Shown here: positions 21,901 to 33,825 of the stretch, piece after piece
Position numbering within the stretch: position 1 is the stretch's first letter
How the letters are laid out: every line of letters begins with the position of its first letter
DNA from: Scenedesmus sp. ARA3
Taxonomy: Eukaryota > Chlorophyta > Chlorophyceae > Sphaeropleales > Scenedesmaceae
DNA length: 64,000 nucleotides
Assembly: GCA_004335835.1 (NCBI GenBank)
Contig: RWJK01001915.1
Coordinates: 6,328-70,327, forward strand
Direction: 5' to 3'
Notes under the pieces: model-generated
Told to the model about the DNA's origin: nothing
Seen by the model: only the letters and a program-made list of their open reading frames with translations
The model's database searches: none
Program-made: the position numbers and the translations under genes

Positions 21901-24002
21901 GGCAAACAGGGTCGGGTGCAGTGCAAGGTAAGACAAGATAGACAAGACAGACAAGATAATTTGCAATGAGAGAGGATAGTTACATGTGGGTCCTGGCACC
22001 ATCTTGGATGAGCCACAACAGGTTGAACACAAGGTCTGAGAATGTCACTGACAGCAATGCAACGTGATTTAGCACCTCCCGCAGCCACAACTGCAGCATG
22101 CAGCTTGACGACACGTATGGCAATTCAGCGCCAGTACAAGTGTTGACACCAAACACAGACAAAGGCAGCAAGGCCTAGTACCATCTAGACAAGTTTGGTC
22201 ATATGCTACATGTATCGCCTCTCACCTGCTGCAGTAGCCGGCGCCTGCCAGGTGCCGCTGCAAAGGAGGCCTTGATCTGGTCAGCTGGCACACCCGTAAC
22301 CTTGGACACCGCCTCGCGTGTTGCTGCTGCAGCAGGGCTGTCGCCTTGGAACTGATCAGGGCTCATGCCTGTTGCAGCGCAAGCCCAAATGCATTGCAGC
22401 AGGGTTTTCAGGCAGTAGTCATGGAGTTTCATGATGAGTGTGCACTTCGTTGGAAGGAGGTTTTTGAGACAGCCATCAAAGCAAGCAGGTTTCACTGCTC
22501 ATATCTGACAAACAGTTCAGGTGCCAGCAATACATCATGAAGACAGTTGCCAAGCACCAAACATGACGTCACAGAAGACAGCGTCGCAGGCGCACCTGGG
22601 AAAGTTAGTTCTGCAGTAGGTGCAGCAGCAGCTGCAGCCCCTGCTGCCTGAGAGGCATTGCCTGCAGGCGTCTTGCCCTTGGTGCCTTCAGCTGTAGCAT
22701 TTCCAGCAGTGGCGTTGGCTGAGTTCGGCTCTGTGCTCTTTGCACTGGGGCCCTTCTGCTCTGCTGCCTTGTTAGCTGGCTGTTTGGTCCCCTTTGATTT
22801 AGCACCAGCAGTACCATTGGCTTGCCCAGACTGCTGTGCTGCTGCTGCTGCTGGACCTTTCTCTGCTGTACCATTGACTGCCTTGGTAGCAGCACCACGA
22901 GCTGTAGCATTGCTCTTAGTGGCCGTTGCCGCCGCCGCCGCCGCAGCAGCAGCAGCTGCAGCAGCTGCCTTTGCAGCTGCTGTGCTATTGGCTGCGGCAC
23001 CTGTCCCTGGCACATTGCGAGTTTGCACTGCTCCCTGAGCACCAGCAGCACCAGTCTTAGGTCCTGCCAGATGAGGCTGCTGCTTCTGTTTGGCACCAGC
23101 TTCTTGAACCTTATGCTTCTGAGCAGCAGCAGCAGCTGCTGCTGCTCCTGCTGCACCAGGTGCAACAGACTTTGCGCCTGCTGCTGCCTCAGTTCCAAAC
23201 TTGCTGGCCGTCGCACTGCCGGCACCCGCTGTTGCCGGTTTGCCTGTTGCACCAACATGACCAGCAGCTGCACTACCAGCAGCAGCAGCAGCTGCATCAG
23301 CCTGTGCTGCCCTGCTACCACCTGCTGCATTACCAGACTGCTGCTTTGCCACGCCTACTGGAGAGGCTACCCCAGCTGTACTTGCTGCCTCAGATGTTGG
23401 CTTGCACTGCCAGAACCATGCACTCAACCGTACACAGCTGCTGCCCAGCGGACACTGCGGCCCCTTTGTCCATGCGTTATCAGCACAAGGGCCATTTGGT
23501 CCGCTGCAACTGCCCTTGCCGCCGCACTGTGCCCACAGAGTGAGGGTATCTGCAGCAGCTGCTGCTGTTGCTGGCTGGTCTGGCCTGCACTGGTGGAACC
23601 ACTCGCTTTTGCGCATACAGGAAGAGCCCGGAGAGCAGGCCACCTGCACACATGCAGAGTGCAACACACAGTGTTTTTTCACTCTCAGACCTGTGAGGTA
23701 GCATTGTCAACAAGTAGGGTTATGGATGCACACACTTGCAGTGCACAGCTGACCACCGCAGTGGTATTTGCCGTGGTGTCCTGCAGCACAGCAGCTGGTC
23801 ACGCTCTGTTTGGCAGCAGCAGCGCAGGACATGACTTGTGCGCAACACCTGCCACATGCAACATCTGGCACATGCACCATGTGATAAATCAGTGTGGAAG
23901 TTGAGGCAGATGGCTGATGACATTGGGCAGCAAACACGCAAGCAAGTGACATGTTTCAGCTATGACGCAGCTGGAGCATGATAGCAGCAGCAGCAACGTG
24001 TG

Positions 24003-24050
<48 letters not shown>

Positions 24051-25377
24051 GTGCCACCCACCGTAGCCCATGCTTGGTCTGCACACGGGGAGTTGCCGCC
24101 ACAGGTGCCCTTGCCGCCACACTGCTGCCACAGGCCGAGCCTGCTGACTGCACCTGGAGATGAATGCAGGATCCTGGTTGAGCCTGTTGCTGCTGCTGCC
24201 GCTGCTGCTGCTGTCTGGTCAGGCCGGCACTGCCAGAACCACTTGTCACTGCGCATACATGAGGATCCAGTGGGACAGGAGGCCTGAACCATGCATCCGC
24301 AGCAGCGCAACAGCATCAGGCATGAGGGGCAGCAACGATTCAGCTGGTCAGCCTATCAGCCTGATGGCATGCAGCAAAACCCAACTCAGGCTGCAGCATG
24401 CACTGACAATGTCACACAATGCAAGCAACTCGTTGTAGCATTTCCCTGCTGTCACAGGTTGCTGCTGCTCACACCAAGCAGAAGCTTGCTAGTGCTTGTC
24501 ACTGGCTCTCACCGTGGTCCAAGCAGTATCAGAGCACGGGAAGTGGCCTCCACAGCTTCCAAACCCGCCACATTGTGACCATAAGCTCAACTGTGCTGCT
24601 TGAATCGCAGGCAGTCCAGACTGTGCTGATGCTTCTTGCAGTGTGGCTGGTGCCGATCCAGCTGTCACTTCTGTTTGTGAGGGTCTGCATTGCGAGTACC
24701 ACTCATCGGTACGCACACAGGTATAGCCTTGCGGGCAAACAGCCTGCACAACACAAGATATATTTCAACCATTACGTACAGGTTGGTAGCTGCAGTGTAG
24801 TGTCCCGTGCATTGCAGTGGCTCTCACATTGTTTCACAGGTGCATGCATGCATGCATGCGCTTGTACCATACAGCAGCAGGCTGCAGCCTGAGGCGATGA
24901 CTGTAGATGTGCATCATGTACCTTGCAATGATCAGCAGTACAACACAAGCAGAGCGTGTAAAGGGAGTCGTATGATGGGTTATTGTCAAATTGCCATGCA
25001 AGTAGAAGGCCTAGAACTGCAGGCAGCATCTGATGCAGGGCCGGGTGACTGCTGCTGCTCACCTTCGGATTGTCTGCAGCGTTGCACGCCTCCCACGCTT
25101 GCAACACGTTGGGTGGGACTAGCGTCACGGACGCTGAATTGTCCGTGGGGATGCACTGCATGAACCAATCGTTCACTCGGACACAGGCTCCAGCATCGCA
25201 CGCCTTCCCGGCCCATCGTCCAGCCTGGTCGCCGCACTGCTGCCACATTAATAGTTTTTCATCCGTATCGGCAGTGACTAATAGGGTTCTCGAGTTTTGG
25301 GTGCCCGGATTGTCCGCTACTGCCGAGACCAGCAAGCCGACACATGTGAGGATCGCGCAGATCGCCTTCATTATCAT
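18977..25377 (-). CDS. Cell-wall-binding membrane protein: five CBM1-type modules, one TM, repeat-rich tail
   Basis: Seven exons: 25063-25377, 24513-24743, 24062-24283, 22596-23643, 22226-22368, 19584-21895, 18977-19277. All phases agree, giving about 1523 residues. A signal peptide (AICAILTCVGLLVSAVA) precedes five Cys-rich modules in the first 350 residues. They have the fungal-type cellulose-binding (CBM1) pattern: LWxQCGG...CxxGSSCxR...WFWQC. Modules 2-4 are each split by a phase-0 intron at the same place. An Ala/Asn/Lys-rich stretch follows. Then comes a segment with VTGVPADQI..GRRRLLQ, TATITLPNQEAADRL and PAPDVSAVTIGG, typical of algal surface proteins. A TM helix lies near residue 755-780 (SILAGVLGAVCGLIGLTCLAL). 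The tail of about 740 residues repeats a TVPWDTPTxSEAGA motif. A wall sensor or anchor is inferred, not shown. Confidence 0.8.
21964..22045 (-). repeat. Dispersed repeat B, copy 1 (copy 2 at 57085-57166)
   Basis: On the minus strand about 75 bases, including gatggtgccaggacccacat, match 57085-57166 on the plus strand with few differences. Both copies lie in introns and in the transcribed orientation of the host gene. Confidence 0.85.
24005..24049. repeat. CAG/CTG tract in an intron of the CBM1 gene
   Basis: Fifteen units, reading CTG in the direction of transcription. They begin a few bases after the donor of exon 3. Confidence 0.95.
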
Positions 25378-25971
25378 TCAAAGTATTTGCGGCATCATCA
25401 TGTGGGTTTTCAAGTCTACAAAGGAGCAGCTTCACCGAGCCCTTCTACATACACCGGACATTGGCCGAAAAGCCTGCTTTGCACGTCCTGAGCTTTTCAA
25501 CAGTATGGCAGTGATCAACATTGTGAAAATGCTGGAAACGATAAGTCATTCGAGTGCTGTTCCACCAGCCTGCTGATGTCACTTCTGCAGACGTGACAAC
25601 GGGCGACGTAGGAAGCCTGCCTGGCAGGCAGCGCTGGAACACGCACTTGATCAACCTTAAACTGGACAAAACCAACGGGACTAGCTGCTCCTCTGAACAT
25701 GAGGAGAACCAGACCTTGGACAACATGTTCGCCACGAAGTTCTTGTGCTGCTGTGTTCGTGCCTCGTCCTTGGTTGCGTTGCAGCTTGTACTTTGGCAAG
25801 CCTCGCACCCCTCTATTAGATGCACCTGCCAGGACTCGCAGCTGCAGTACTAGCTGAAAGCAGCAGTTCCGCAAGCATCAGCAGCACTTGCTCCAAATCT
25901 CGAGATTTGGAGCAAGAGCTCTTGCTGCTGCCATGCTGCCACACTGGCACTCCCTCGCAGGGCGCAGCAGC
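25378..25971. promoter_or_regulatory. Spacer between NBS1 end and CBM1 gene start
   Basis: Both neighbours are on the minus strand, so this holds the 3' end of the NBS1-like gene and the promoter of the CBM1 gene. A perfect 30-bp palindrome lies at 25887-25916. No other element is recognised. Confidence 0.45.
25887..25916. repeat. Perfect 30-bp palindrome in the NBS1 3' flank
   Basis: cttgctccaaatctc followed directly by its exact complement, about 56 bases past the NBS1 stop codon. In RNA it would fold into a 15-bp stem without a loop spacer. Confidence 0.9.
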
Positions 25972-26682
25972 TCATCTGGCCCTGCCAACAGCCCGCTTCT
26001 GCGCTGCTGCTGATGCCTTCACCGCCTTAGGCTTGAGGTTGGCGTTGAACAGCTCATCAGCCTTGCGCAGGCGATCCAGGCGGGCTTGCTCATCCCTGCA
26101 GCAGGTGGGCATGCAGGGCAGTGCATGACATGCAAGTGTAGAGATGGACAGTTGTAACATGAAAGAAGCAAATCTGCGCACCTTCAAGCATTGCTGGACC
26201 AGGCGTGTAATCAGACTAGTTGTAGTGCTGCATGCAGGGATGCCCTGGTTGGTGCGCGGCATGCGGAAGGAGGTGTAAAGTTGCAGCGGATTTGCAGCAG
26301 GAGCAGCCCTCAGCACAGAGAAAATTGGTGGTGGCGCAGGATTGTGCTTGGTCCATAACATGGTGAGGAGTTGATGTAACAGCGATTGTCAATGCATGCA
26401 TGCTAAACTTCAGCAGCTGAACTGCTGCATGCCCTGACGCTGTGGGGCAGGAACCATATGCTGCTGCAGCTGCTGCCTGCACAACACCACCTAGCTGCTT
26501 AGGCTGGCAGCACTGGCTGCTGCTAGTTCAGCACACCATATGATCACTATGCTGCACTCATACCATCCTGCTTGAAGCGGGAAACCTACTTGAGGAAGGT
26601 ATCTGTATCTGTGCCCTGCAGGTCTCGCTCAATAGGCACCAGCTGCCAAACAGGCGCCCCACTCGCTACTGTTCCGCCGAAT

Positions 26683-26719
<37 letters not shown>

Positions 26720-27812
26720 CCTTTCGCCGAAAGGCCTTGTAGTTCACACCAGAACCCACGCTGCTGGTCTGCAGCACTCCCTGCTGCTGCTGATGCTGCT
26801 GCTGCTGCACGGGCACAATCAGATCCACTGTATATATGCCCTCCTTGATCTGCACTGGCTCTGCATCAGCAGCAGCAGCACCTGCTGTGTCAGGCTGCTG
26901 TTGCTGCTGTTGGTGCTGCTGCTGATGCCACTGCTGCTGCTGCTCCTGCAGCTGCTGCTGGCTGGTGCCGGCCGCATCGCCAGCAGCAGCTGTAGCTGGT
27001 GTGTCCACCACAGCATCTTCATCACCCCCATCACCAGCCTGTCCTGTCAATGCAGCTGCTGCGGCCACTTTGCGCCGCTTGCGGCCGCCTTGCGCTGCTG
27101 CTGCCACTGCTGCTGCCGCTGCTGGTGCTGGAGATGCTGCTGCTGCTGCCGGCTGCATCGCCTGCGCTGCATCTGCAGCCAGATCGGCTTCAAACAATGC
27201 TGTGCTGCGCTTGCCGGCACGCGTGCGGTTTGGTGTGCTCTCCTGCAGCTGCAGCGGCGACTTTGCTTTGCCTGCAGGTGACTTTGTTTTTGCGGCTGGC
27301 AACTTGACCTTGGCTGCTGGCAACTTGGCTGCTTTGGCTGCTGGAGACTTGGCACCCTTTGCTGCTGGTGAGGCAGCTCCTGCATGAGCGATTGTGAGCA
27401 GGCAGTGCAGGGCAGCAGCAATGTCATGGCAGCACCTAAGCAGCGAGCATGATTTCAATGATTGCAGCAAACCACTCAAAGACAGGCCTCTGCTGGGTTC
27501 TTTTGACATCTGTGCAGGCATAGCACAGGATGGTGAGTGTTGAACACGATATACACCCAGTGCTGGCTGAGGCAATGACAGCAGGAGGGCGCACCACTAG
27601 CTTCTGGATGCAGTGCAGCATGCCTGCGCCTCAGCAGCCGTGAAACTACTATTTGCTGCTGCTGCTGCTGCTAGCCTGCACATACCTCTGAGCCTTGTAG
27701 CCCTGGTGTGCACCACTGGCACGACTGGCTGCAGCTGCTCCTGGCTGCTGGCAGCAGCAGCATTGCCTTCCTCTGTCTCCTCAGCTTCTGTAAGGTCCTC
27801 ATCAGCACTGTG

Positions 27813-27843
<31 letters not shown>

Positions 27844-28892
27844 GCTGCGGTTGCCGTCGCTGCTGCCGCTGCCAACTCCGCCCTACGCGCCTCTGCTGCA
27901 CCTGCAATGGGTGCCACGTCCCCGGTTGCTAACACAATCAGCAGCTGCTGCGGCGATACCACTGCTGCCTGCAGTGATGCCGCCTGTGCTGCTGACAGCA
28001 CCAGCACAAGTGCACGGTCATCTGCTGCTGCTTTGCTCTCTGCTGCTTCCACTTGTGCTTGGGACAGCACAGGGCCCTCTTCCAGCTGAACAGCTGCCCC
28101 TAGCACCTTAGCTGCAGCAGCCAGGTCACCCTGCAAGCATTGCACGGATACGCAACCACAGATGGTGCGGCAGTTTGCAGTCGGTGACACAGCACACTCG
28201 TTCCAGAGAGCTTGCTTGCTGCAGGCGACTCGACCAACGTTGCACCGCTGTGTGTTTTTATTGGGTTGCACACACTTCTGTTTGCTTCTTTATTCAGGAA
28301 CGGCATGTGTACTGGTGTGTTGCTCGCTGCGCCCTGCACGCTCCAGAATGCTGCCTAGACCTGTTGTGCCTATTCTCTTCCACCCTTACCTGTCCATCGC
28401 CTTGTGGCAACAGCAGCTGGTAGCCACGCAACAGCACATCCGACGGCTGCTGCCACCCTGCAACATCCAGCACCTGCTGCTGCTGCTGCTGCTGCTGGCC
28501 TGGCACCTGTGGCAGCAGCAGCTGCTTTGTGCTGAAGCCCTCTGGATCTGGAAAGCTCTGAGCATGCACCTTCTTAGCAGCCACTGCAGCTAGCCAGTCT
28601 GGCGTAACAAGCGGCAGCTTCAGCAGCAGCGCAGCTAAGCTTGCAGGACTGAGTTCATCACCATCTGAAGCCACCACATGGCAAGCCTCATGCATGGTGT
28701 TGCTGTCATTGCCAGCTGCACTGCTGCTGCTGCTGCTGCAGCTGCTGGCAACGCTGATGTTGCAGGAAGCAGCTGCTTGCAGGAAACTTGCGTCGCTGCT
28801 GCTGCTGCTGCTTGCAGGACAGATGCTGACAGGGACTTGCTGCAGCTGGTAGCGCATCTTGTTGCCGAAGCGGATGATGGCATTGGGCTGCA

Positions 28893-28927
<35 letters not shown>

Positions 28928-29586
28928 AGGCGCTGCTCCTGTGAGCCGCTGGTGCTGCTGCGCACAAAGGTGCCAAACTTGCTGCCAGTGTCTGTTGCAG
29001 TACAACACAAAAGTGAAGAGTTGGGGTACAAAGGGCAGGCCCAACAAACAGTCCAAATGGCATTGCTTATGTAGCAGATACCAGCAGTGCTTGAGATGGG
29101 TGGTAACAACGCTGACGCAGGTGGAAAGTGGTTCCTGTCCACGTGCTGCTCAAACCGTCACCAGGATCAAGCATCCAATGCTCGACTTTGCTGCAAGAAC
29201 AGGCAGTACAGTGTGCGCTGCCGTGCAGCTGCAGAGAGGTTCTGCTGTTGCTGTGCTTGCTGCTCCTGCTGCTGTACATCCGCAGCATTTTGATAACAAC
29301 GCGCTCATTTCACGCATATGTGTGAACAATATGCCTCACCTGCAAGTGTAATTTCGCCGTGTGTGCCATCATCTGTGGCAGGCTGCACCTCCAGCACTGC
29401 ATGCAGGTTGCTGACGCTGCTTTCATTGAAGATCAGGATGTCTGCCTTGCCTGTGGTCCCTCCCTTCTTTGCAGGACGGCCGATGGTGATCTTTCCAGAC
29501 GTCAGGAACTGCACTGGATTCGGCAGGGCCCCTTCCTCTGCTGCCTTCTGGCTGGCAGAAGGCAGCAGGGGAGACAGCACCCACAT
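25972..29586 (-). CDS. NBS1: NBS1/nibrin-like DNA-repair protein
   Basis: Subunit of the MRE11-RAD50-NBS1 complex that senses double-strand breaks and recruits ATM (family knowledge). Five exons: 29340-29586, 28390-28991, 27686-28130, 26590-27379, 25972-26095. Phases agree; about 735 residues, close to the animal protein. It starts MWVLSPLL, as nibrins do, so I chose the ATG at 29586; the frame further up has only TTG. The FHA domain shows LTSGKITIGR, SVSNLHAVLEV and DTGSKFGTFV. A BRCT-like part follows (LPLVTPDWLAAVAAKK). The middle is Ala-rich, with AAKxKSP repeats and a basic GGRKRRK. Near the end come VNYKAFRRKG, likely for MRE11 binding, and DELFNANLK, matching the acidic/FxF-type C-terminal ATM-binding motif. 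Several Gln runs are lineage additions. Confidence 0.85.
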
Positions 29587-30239
29587 GCCTCTGCTTGGCA
29601 AGCGACTGTGGCGACTGAATTCGTGTTATACAAGCATATGTAAGTTGTTGGGGAGTTGAGCACGTCGGGGTGTGAAGGCAGCTTCGTCTATGCTGCGATC
29701 ACAGTTGCAAGGGTAACCCGCTCCCCTTTCTTCAAAATCTCGGCGTCACTTACTCCCAGTCGCTACACAAAGCTCTTCCAGGTTCACTCTGCTTGCGACT
29801 GGGAATAACTGGTGCATAGTGAGTGTGACCGACACACTGTGACAGAAGTTCAAAATCACACATGGTTGATTCACTGGAAGCACTGGCTGCCATAGCAGGA
29901 AGAACAGCATAAATGGGGATTGTTTGATGGGTTTGTTACTACTGTGAATCGTAAGCAGCCAGTGCGATACAGGGCAGCTGTTGCAGCAAGGCCAAGGTTT
30001 CTCACGTGACCTGGTGCTTGAAACAGCTTTAAACCACAGCTGCTTTACCAAACGCTGTAGCTCAACACAAATTTGACAAGATAATGCCATCACCACCGTG
30101 CCACAGTGTCATTACTGCATGCACCACAAGCGCCCACACAGTTTGCCCATAATGCTGTTTGCTACCACACCAGACCACACACAATAGCAGCATGCAGACA
30201 CATACATGATGCATCCTTGATTGCAACACAGTGCTGCAG
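29587..30239. promoter_or_regulatory. Upstream region of NBS1 and 3' flank of DNAJC11-like gene
   Basis: No coding sequence or repeat recognised. Both neighbours are on the minus strand, so the NBS1 promoter should lie here. Confidence 0.35.
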
Positions 30240-33200
30240 CTACTGAGCTTCTTCCTGCGGCTGCTGGGGCTGCTGCTGCTGCTGGTACATGCTGCGGTAC
30301 TTGGCCCACAGCCGGTCTGCTACATCTGGCTCGCACACTGGCTCGCCAGCACCAGGCAGCCGCAGGAGATCTGCATCACCAACCACCTTCTCAAACAGCC
30401 GCTGCTTGTAGCAATATGCAACGTACAGCTCCTTGTCACCTTCTGCCACATCAGCAAAGCCCATGAGCCCCAGCTTTGACACACCACCATGCAGCTCCAG
30501 CTTGCCTCCAGACACCAGGTACTGCAGCGCATCTGTCACATCCAGCCAAGGCGGTGGCAGCGCCAGGTCACCTTCACTGCTGCTGCTGCTGCTGCTGCTG
30601 CCAGCTGCTGCATCTGCAGCAGGGCCGCCACTGCTGCTGCTGCTGCCGTTCATCTGCGGCTGTTCTTGGCTGCTGCTGCTACTGCTGCTACTGGCTTGTT
30701 GCTGCGCCGTGGCTTGCTGCTCCTGCTTCCTGTGCAGCTCCTGCTGCTGCTGCCGCTGCTGGTCTCGCTGGGGGCCCGCTGCTGCTTCGCTGCTGCTGCT
30801 CTGCCCCTGCTGCGCGCGCACCAGCCGGTACTCATGCAGCAGCCCATACACTGCTTCCAGTATCACCAGCCCGCCGGCAGCAGCCTCCGCTGCTGCCTTC
30901 CGCCGCGCCACCGGCTGCAGCAGCGCACGCTCTGCTGCTGCCCTGTTGGCCTCTCGCCGCAGCTGCTCTGCATGCTCACTGCGTGCCGCTGTTTCTGCTC
31001 GCCGCCGCTGCCAGCGCTTCAGCGGACCCACCACGTATCGCATCAGCAGGAAGCTGGCAAGGGGTGGCACAATGCTGGCAGCTGCCAGCACCTCCCAATC
31101 CCTGCAATCCCCTGTTAGCAGGATCGGGAACTCGAACACCTGACCTGCGCGGCTGTAGCGCACCTTGAAAGCGGTGCCACCCTGCAGGCTTACAGCTGAG
31201 CCTGCATACAAGCTGCTGGTGGGGCTGAACTTCCTGGCCAGCCCTAGCTCTGCATCCACCCCGCTGGTGCCGATGCGCCCTGTTACTTTCAGCGACAGGT
31301 TGTCATTTAACAGGTACGTGAGCCTGCTGCTGAGGCTGGTGACGAGCCCGAGGTCGATCTTGCCTGTTATGACATACTTGCTGCCCCTGTGGCTCACGCT
31401 AACGCCCATGCTTGATGCATTGGGCGGGCCCACCACCCATGTGAGTGATGCGCTGCTGCTGTGTGTGAGCTGCCTGCTGGTTGTCAGCTGCAGGCCCATG
31501 CCCTGATCCCAGGAGTAGCTGCCAGTGGCTGCTGCTGTTGTGTAGTGCCCCAATCGGCGTGTGCTGGTCAGCTGAAGCAAGCTGCGCAGGCCTAGCACTG
31601 CATGTGCCTCCAGCTCGTCGTTTGGCGACAGCACGCGCTTGTAGCCTGCTACCACGCTGCCGCTGCCCTGCGCGCCAGCAAGCAGCAGTTGCACAACAGC
31701 ATGCGGTGAATGTGTATGCATGCGAATGCTGCTGCGCGTGCTGACCCATTGCTCGCGCATGCATGTTGCGCCCTGCTGCCCCAGCATATGTCTGCGCAGT
31801 GTGAGCACGTACTGTGGACATGTGCAAGCGAAATCTTGGCAGGCACAGTGCACCATGCATGCCGCTCAGGACAGCATCCACTGCGTGCCTTCAACTGCTG
31901 TGCTTGCTGTGCAAGCCCTCTGTTACCCACTGTGCTGCTTGGCTCTGCAATGCATGTCGCGCTCAACCATGTCACGTGTCCCCAAGCACACTGCAGAAGG
32001 CCACCCAACCCACCTGATTGCCACGCAGAGCTGCCTGGCCCTGCAGTAGCAGCACGTCTGCATCTGTCACCGACACATCCAGCGAGTTCTGCACCACCAC
32101 CATGCGGATCTGCGGCACTGCTGCCCAGTCGCCATGCGCCCAGCCACGGCCGTCCACGCGACAGATGTAGATGCCGCGGTGGCTGGCGGCCGCCTCCTCG
32201 CGCGCTGCACGCTGCTGCGCCTTAAACGCCTCCCACTCCTTGCGCAGCTCATCTGCAGGCAGTAGCATGGTGGTGGTTTACACGATGCCGACACAGCACC
32301 AGTGCAAGGAAGACATCCTGTCCAAAGTATCCTTGCTACAGCAGCTGCTGCACAAGCTCCGCTTCTAGAACCTCCCTGCTGCTGCTGCTGCTGCTACTGT
32401 TTACCATGTATCTGCACCAGCTGCTGCTGCTGCTGCTGCATCGTCACTGCTGCTGCTCGGCAGTTTATGCAAAGCTTTGTCAGCTGCAGGCGCACCTGTG
32501 TTCTTCAGCTTTGTGCCCAGCGACATGCCTGCATTGAGCCCCTCCTTGCCATACACGTCATACACATCACGCTTCTGAGGGTCACTCAGCACCTCATATG
32601 CCTCCTGCAAGCGCACAGCAGCAGGGTAGCATGAGAGGCCAGACGCTGTGTGCTGCTCAGCAAACCATGCACATGCATGTGGTGGCAGCACACGTGCATG
32701 AGAAACGTGGCATTGCGCTACTAGGCACTGTTAACCAGTCAGCAGCACGCCGCTGCCTGCTGGTGAGGCAGAGAGCAGTGTGCTGCAACTGCTGAATCAA
32801 ATCACGTACAAAAGGTCCTGCGGCAGCAACATTGTGTGACCTGCACGTGCTGATGCTGCAGCAACTGCAATGCATGCTTGTGCCACTTCAATGGTCATCT
32901 GTGAAGGCACTGCAGTGTTGCTGTCACCGCCGCTGTCTTCCGTGGCTGGCCACAATCACGAGAAGACACAGTTAGTCCTAAACAGCGCTTGCAGGTCACC
33001 AGCGCCAGGGACTCTGTGCACTGTGCTGCTGTACATTTCTGCAGTACAGACCTGCAGCTTTGCAAATGCCTCCTGCGCTTTGTCACGCAGGTCATCGTCC
33101 AGGTGCTTATCGGGATGAAAGACCTGAGCTAGGCCCCTGTAAGCGCGCTTGATGTCCTGCAGGCGCATTCACAGCGGGGTGTGCATGGTTAACAGCAGAG

Positions 33201-33328
33201 GCACAGCAGTGCAGTAGTGCCAGGCTGGCAGGCAGGCATCAGCCAAACCTCACCTCGTAAGATGCATCCTTTGGCACATTCAATATCGCATAGTAGGATG
33301 GATCGGTGCCCTCCTCGAACAAAGCCAT
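30240..33328 (-). CDS. DNAJC11-like mitochondrial J-domain protein
   Basis: Five exons: 33254-33328, 33052-33156, 32418-32604, 32014-32252, 30240-31667. Phases agree, giving about 677 residues. The J domain is at the N-terminus: [15 protein letters not shown], then [18 protein letters not shown] with the HPD triad that stimulates Hsp70, then [20 protein letters not shown] short Ala/Ser linker, a region rich in beta-type repeats (residues about 200-380) and the conserved C-terminal DUF3395-like part ([11 protein letters not shown]...[12 protein letters not shown]) complete the DNAJC11 architecture. In animals DNAJC11 sits at the mitochondrial outer membrane with the MICOS/SAM assembly that shapes cristae; that role is inferred here. 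A Gln/Ser low-complexity insert interrupts the C-terminal half. Confidence 0.85.
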
Positions 33329-33825
33329 GTTGACGAGGAGGCCAGGAGTTATCTGGTTGGCTGTCAGTGATCTGGAGGCAGCATGATCAAGCAGAAACGC
33401 CACCGATGTGCGTGCAATTGAGAAACCTAATGCACAGTTGGCTATGTTCAGCCACCACTCGATTGTCAAAGGTCGAAAGAAACAACACTTGTTTGTCAAC
33501 CACCTCCCAGGTCCTGTCCTCAGAATGCACACAACCATATGCACTGACATCTATAGCTTCAAATGTTCGTACTTGTATACAAATATCGTTGAAGTAACCA
33601 CACCAATTCGACGATTTGCTGGTCACTACTCCAGCCTGGTTTCGTAAGACAATCCTGATTAGTGGTATGAATTATTGTATCTTTCTCATTACTTTTGGAA
33701 GCATGCGAAACAGAGTGGCTTGAGCAGCAGGTTGCCCTGCTGCAGCAACAGTGCTCTGAGCACAGCAACAAGCAGCACCAGGGAGCAATAAGCAGGACAC
33801 CTTCCGAAGCAGGCAAACAGCAACA
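33329..33825. promoter_or_regulatory. Bidirectional promoter region, DNAJC11-like / CNNM-like
   Basis: 497 bases separate two start codons facing away from each other. The central part is relatively AT-rich (about 33600-33700). No defined motif can be named. Confidence 0.5.
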
